A stretch of 5,767 bases of DNA from Candidatus Woesearchaeota archaeon (GTDB lineage Archaea; Nanobdellota; Nanobdellia; Woesearchaeales; DSVV01), in NCBI GenBank assembly GCA_023267795.1, contig JAHFMP010000069.1:1-5767 (forward strand), in the 5' to 3' direction. Under the pieces are notes generated by a model that worked only from the letters and a program-made list of their open reading frames with translations, was not told the DNA's origin and did no database searches. Shown one piece after another: positions 5,477 to 5,767 of this stretch. The stretch's first letter is position 1. Each line of letters starts with the position of its first letter. Position numbers and translations under genes: made by a program.

Positions 5477-5503
5477 CTAAATATTTTGATTATTTTATTT
5501 GTT

Positions 5504-5767
5504 TTAATTTTTGTATTTTCTTAGTGTGGATAAAATTTCATTAATATCAGGTCTTTTTTTTGGTTGGTATTGAAGCATTGCATTGATCAAATCACGAAAA
5601 TCTGAATTTTGAACATAACATGTTTCACAATCTGAAAGCGGAATATATGAACCATCTCGCACTGCTTCAAGATGCTTTTTGACCATTTCTCTTTTACTCA
5701 TTTCTATTCTTGACGGGAAGGAAACTTTTCCACCTGTAGCAAGCGCGTAAAGTGTTGCTCCGAGTGC
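5504..5767 (-). CDS. Eukaryote-like Ser/Thr protein kinase, C-terminal end (partial)
   Basis: The frame is open to the window edge, and 87 residues are visible, counted here from the edge. ALGATLYALATGG (1-13) matches subdomain IX of protein kinases (the SLGxxLYxLxTGxxPF pattern), followed by FPSR (17-20). LINAMLQYQPKKRPDINEIL (60-79) matches subdomain XI, with the conserved Arg72-Pro73. The ATP-binding and catalytic motifs (Gly loop, Lys, HRD, DFG) lie outside the window, so activity cannot be judged. The chain stops nine residues after the kinase fold, so no C-terminal sensor or membrane domain is fused here. A segment with two Cys (DCETC, 46-50) sits between the subdomains. An ATG at 5701 lies inside the kinase fold and is not the true start. 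A pseudokinase or a kinase with an N-terminal partner domain is equally possible. Confidence 0.8.
   Translation of the reverse strand, partial: ALGATLYALATGGKVSFPSRIEMSKREMVKKHLEAVRDGSYIPLSDCETCYVQNSDFRDLINAMLQYQPKKRPDINEILSTLRKYKN

Larger units (their letters stand above)
5202..5503. other. Gene-free, very AT-rich intergenic region
   Basis: No convincing gene is visible in about 300 bases. By hand count GC is roughly 17% for 5221-5520, and about 10% at 5281-5340 and 5461-5520, against about 36% in the coding regions I counted. The right of the region is downstream of the kinase gene and the left holds the PUA-gene promoter. It has several small inverted repeats in 5373-5448 and homopolymer runs of A and T. 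I found no tRNA fold, no C/D-box pair and no direct-repeat array by eye. Confidence 0.7.

Noticed and set aside
5202..5503. tRNA, C/D-box RNA or CRISPR array in the spacer
   Set aside because: No cloverleaf, no RTGATGA plus CTGA pair at suitable spacing and no regularly spaced direct repeats were found by eye.
5504..5701. Complete small protein starting at the ATG at 5701
   Set aside because: The frame continues upstream to the window edge with a clear kinase subdomain IX motif, so this ATG is internal.

Overview
The window looks like a piece of an AT-rich archaeal chromosome, about 36% GC over the genes I counted. The archaeal assignment is firm. It rests on a gene run reading S27e, aIF2-alpha, Nop10 and a PAC2-family proteasome chaperone, a set found in Archaea and not in Bacteria. 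Three archaeal TATA boxes also sit about 27-28 bp upstream of their start codons, as expected for leaderless transcripts. A large Thr/Ser-rich Ig-like surface protein, a eukaryote-like protein kinase and short intergenic gaps would suit a DPANN/Woesearchaeota-type genome, but that lineage is a guess.

Layout from left to right. (1) Bases 1-1350, plus strand: the C-terminal part of a large secreted or surface protein, with Ig-like beta-sandwich repeats followed by a DNRLRE (CBM96-like) domain. (2) Bases 1363-3375, minus strand: a four-gene translation and protein-quality operon, transcribed S27e, aIF2-alpha, Nop10, PAC2. The gaps are 8, 3 and 22 nt, and one promoter lies in front of S27e. Nop10 is only 59 codons long. 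(3) Bases 3376-3457: a compact divergent promoter region with two back-to-back TATA/BRE sets. (4) Bases 3458-4746, plus strand: two overlapping genes (ATGA), each encoding one MgtE/SLC41-type membrane domain, probably the two halves of a heteromeric divalent-cation transporter. (5) Bases 4758-5201, minus strand: an MCT-1-like PUA-domain RNA-binding protein with its own leaderless promoter. (6) Bases 5202-5503: a gene-free stretch of about 17% GC that holds the PUA-gene promoter and several small hairpins. (7) Bases 5504-5767, minus strand: the C-terminal end of a eukaryote-like Ser/Thr protein kinase, cut by the window edge.

How the genes fit together: the core operon links the small ribosomal subunit (S27e), delivery of initiator tRNA (aIF2-alpha), H/ACA-guided pseudouridylation (Nop10) and proteasome assembly (PAC2). 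The PUA protein adds another probable translation factor nearby. The transporter pair shares the divergent promoter region with the ribosomal operon. Mg2+ supply and ribosome synthesis could therefore be coordinated, but that is inference. I see no CRISPR array, tRNA, rRNA, insertion sequence or obvious defence system. The least explained items are the split transporter with a His-rich cytosolic tail, the shared divergent promoter, the composition step inside the surface protein, and the AT-rich intergenic region.
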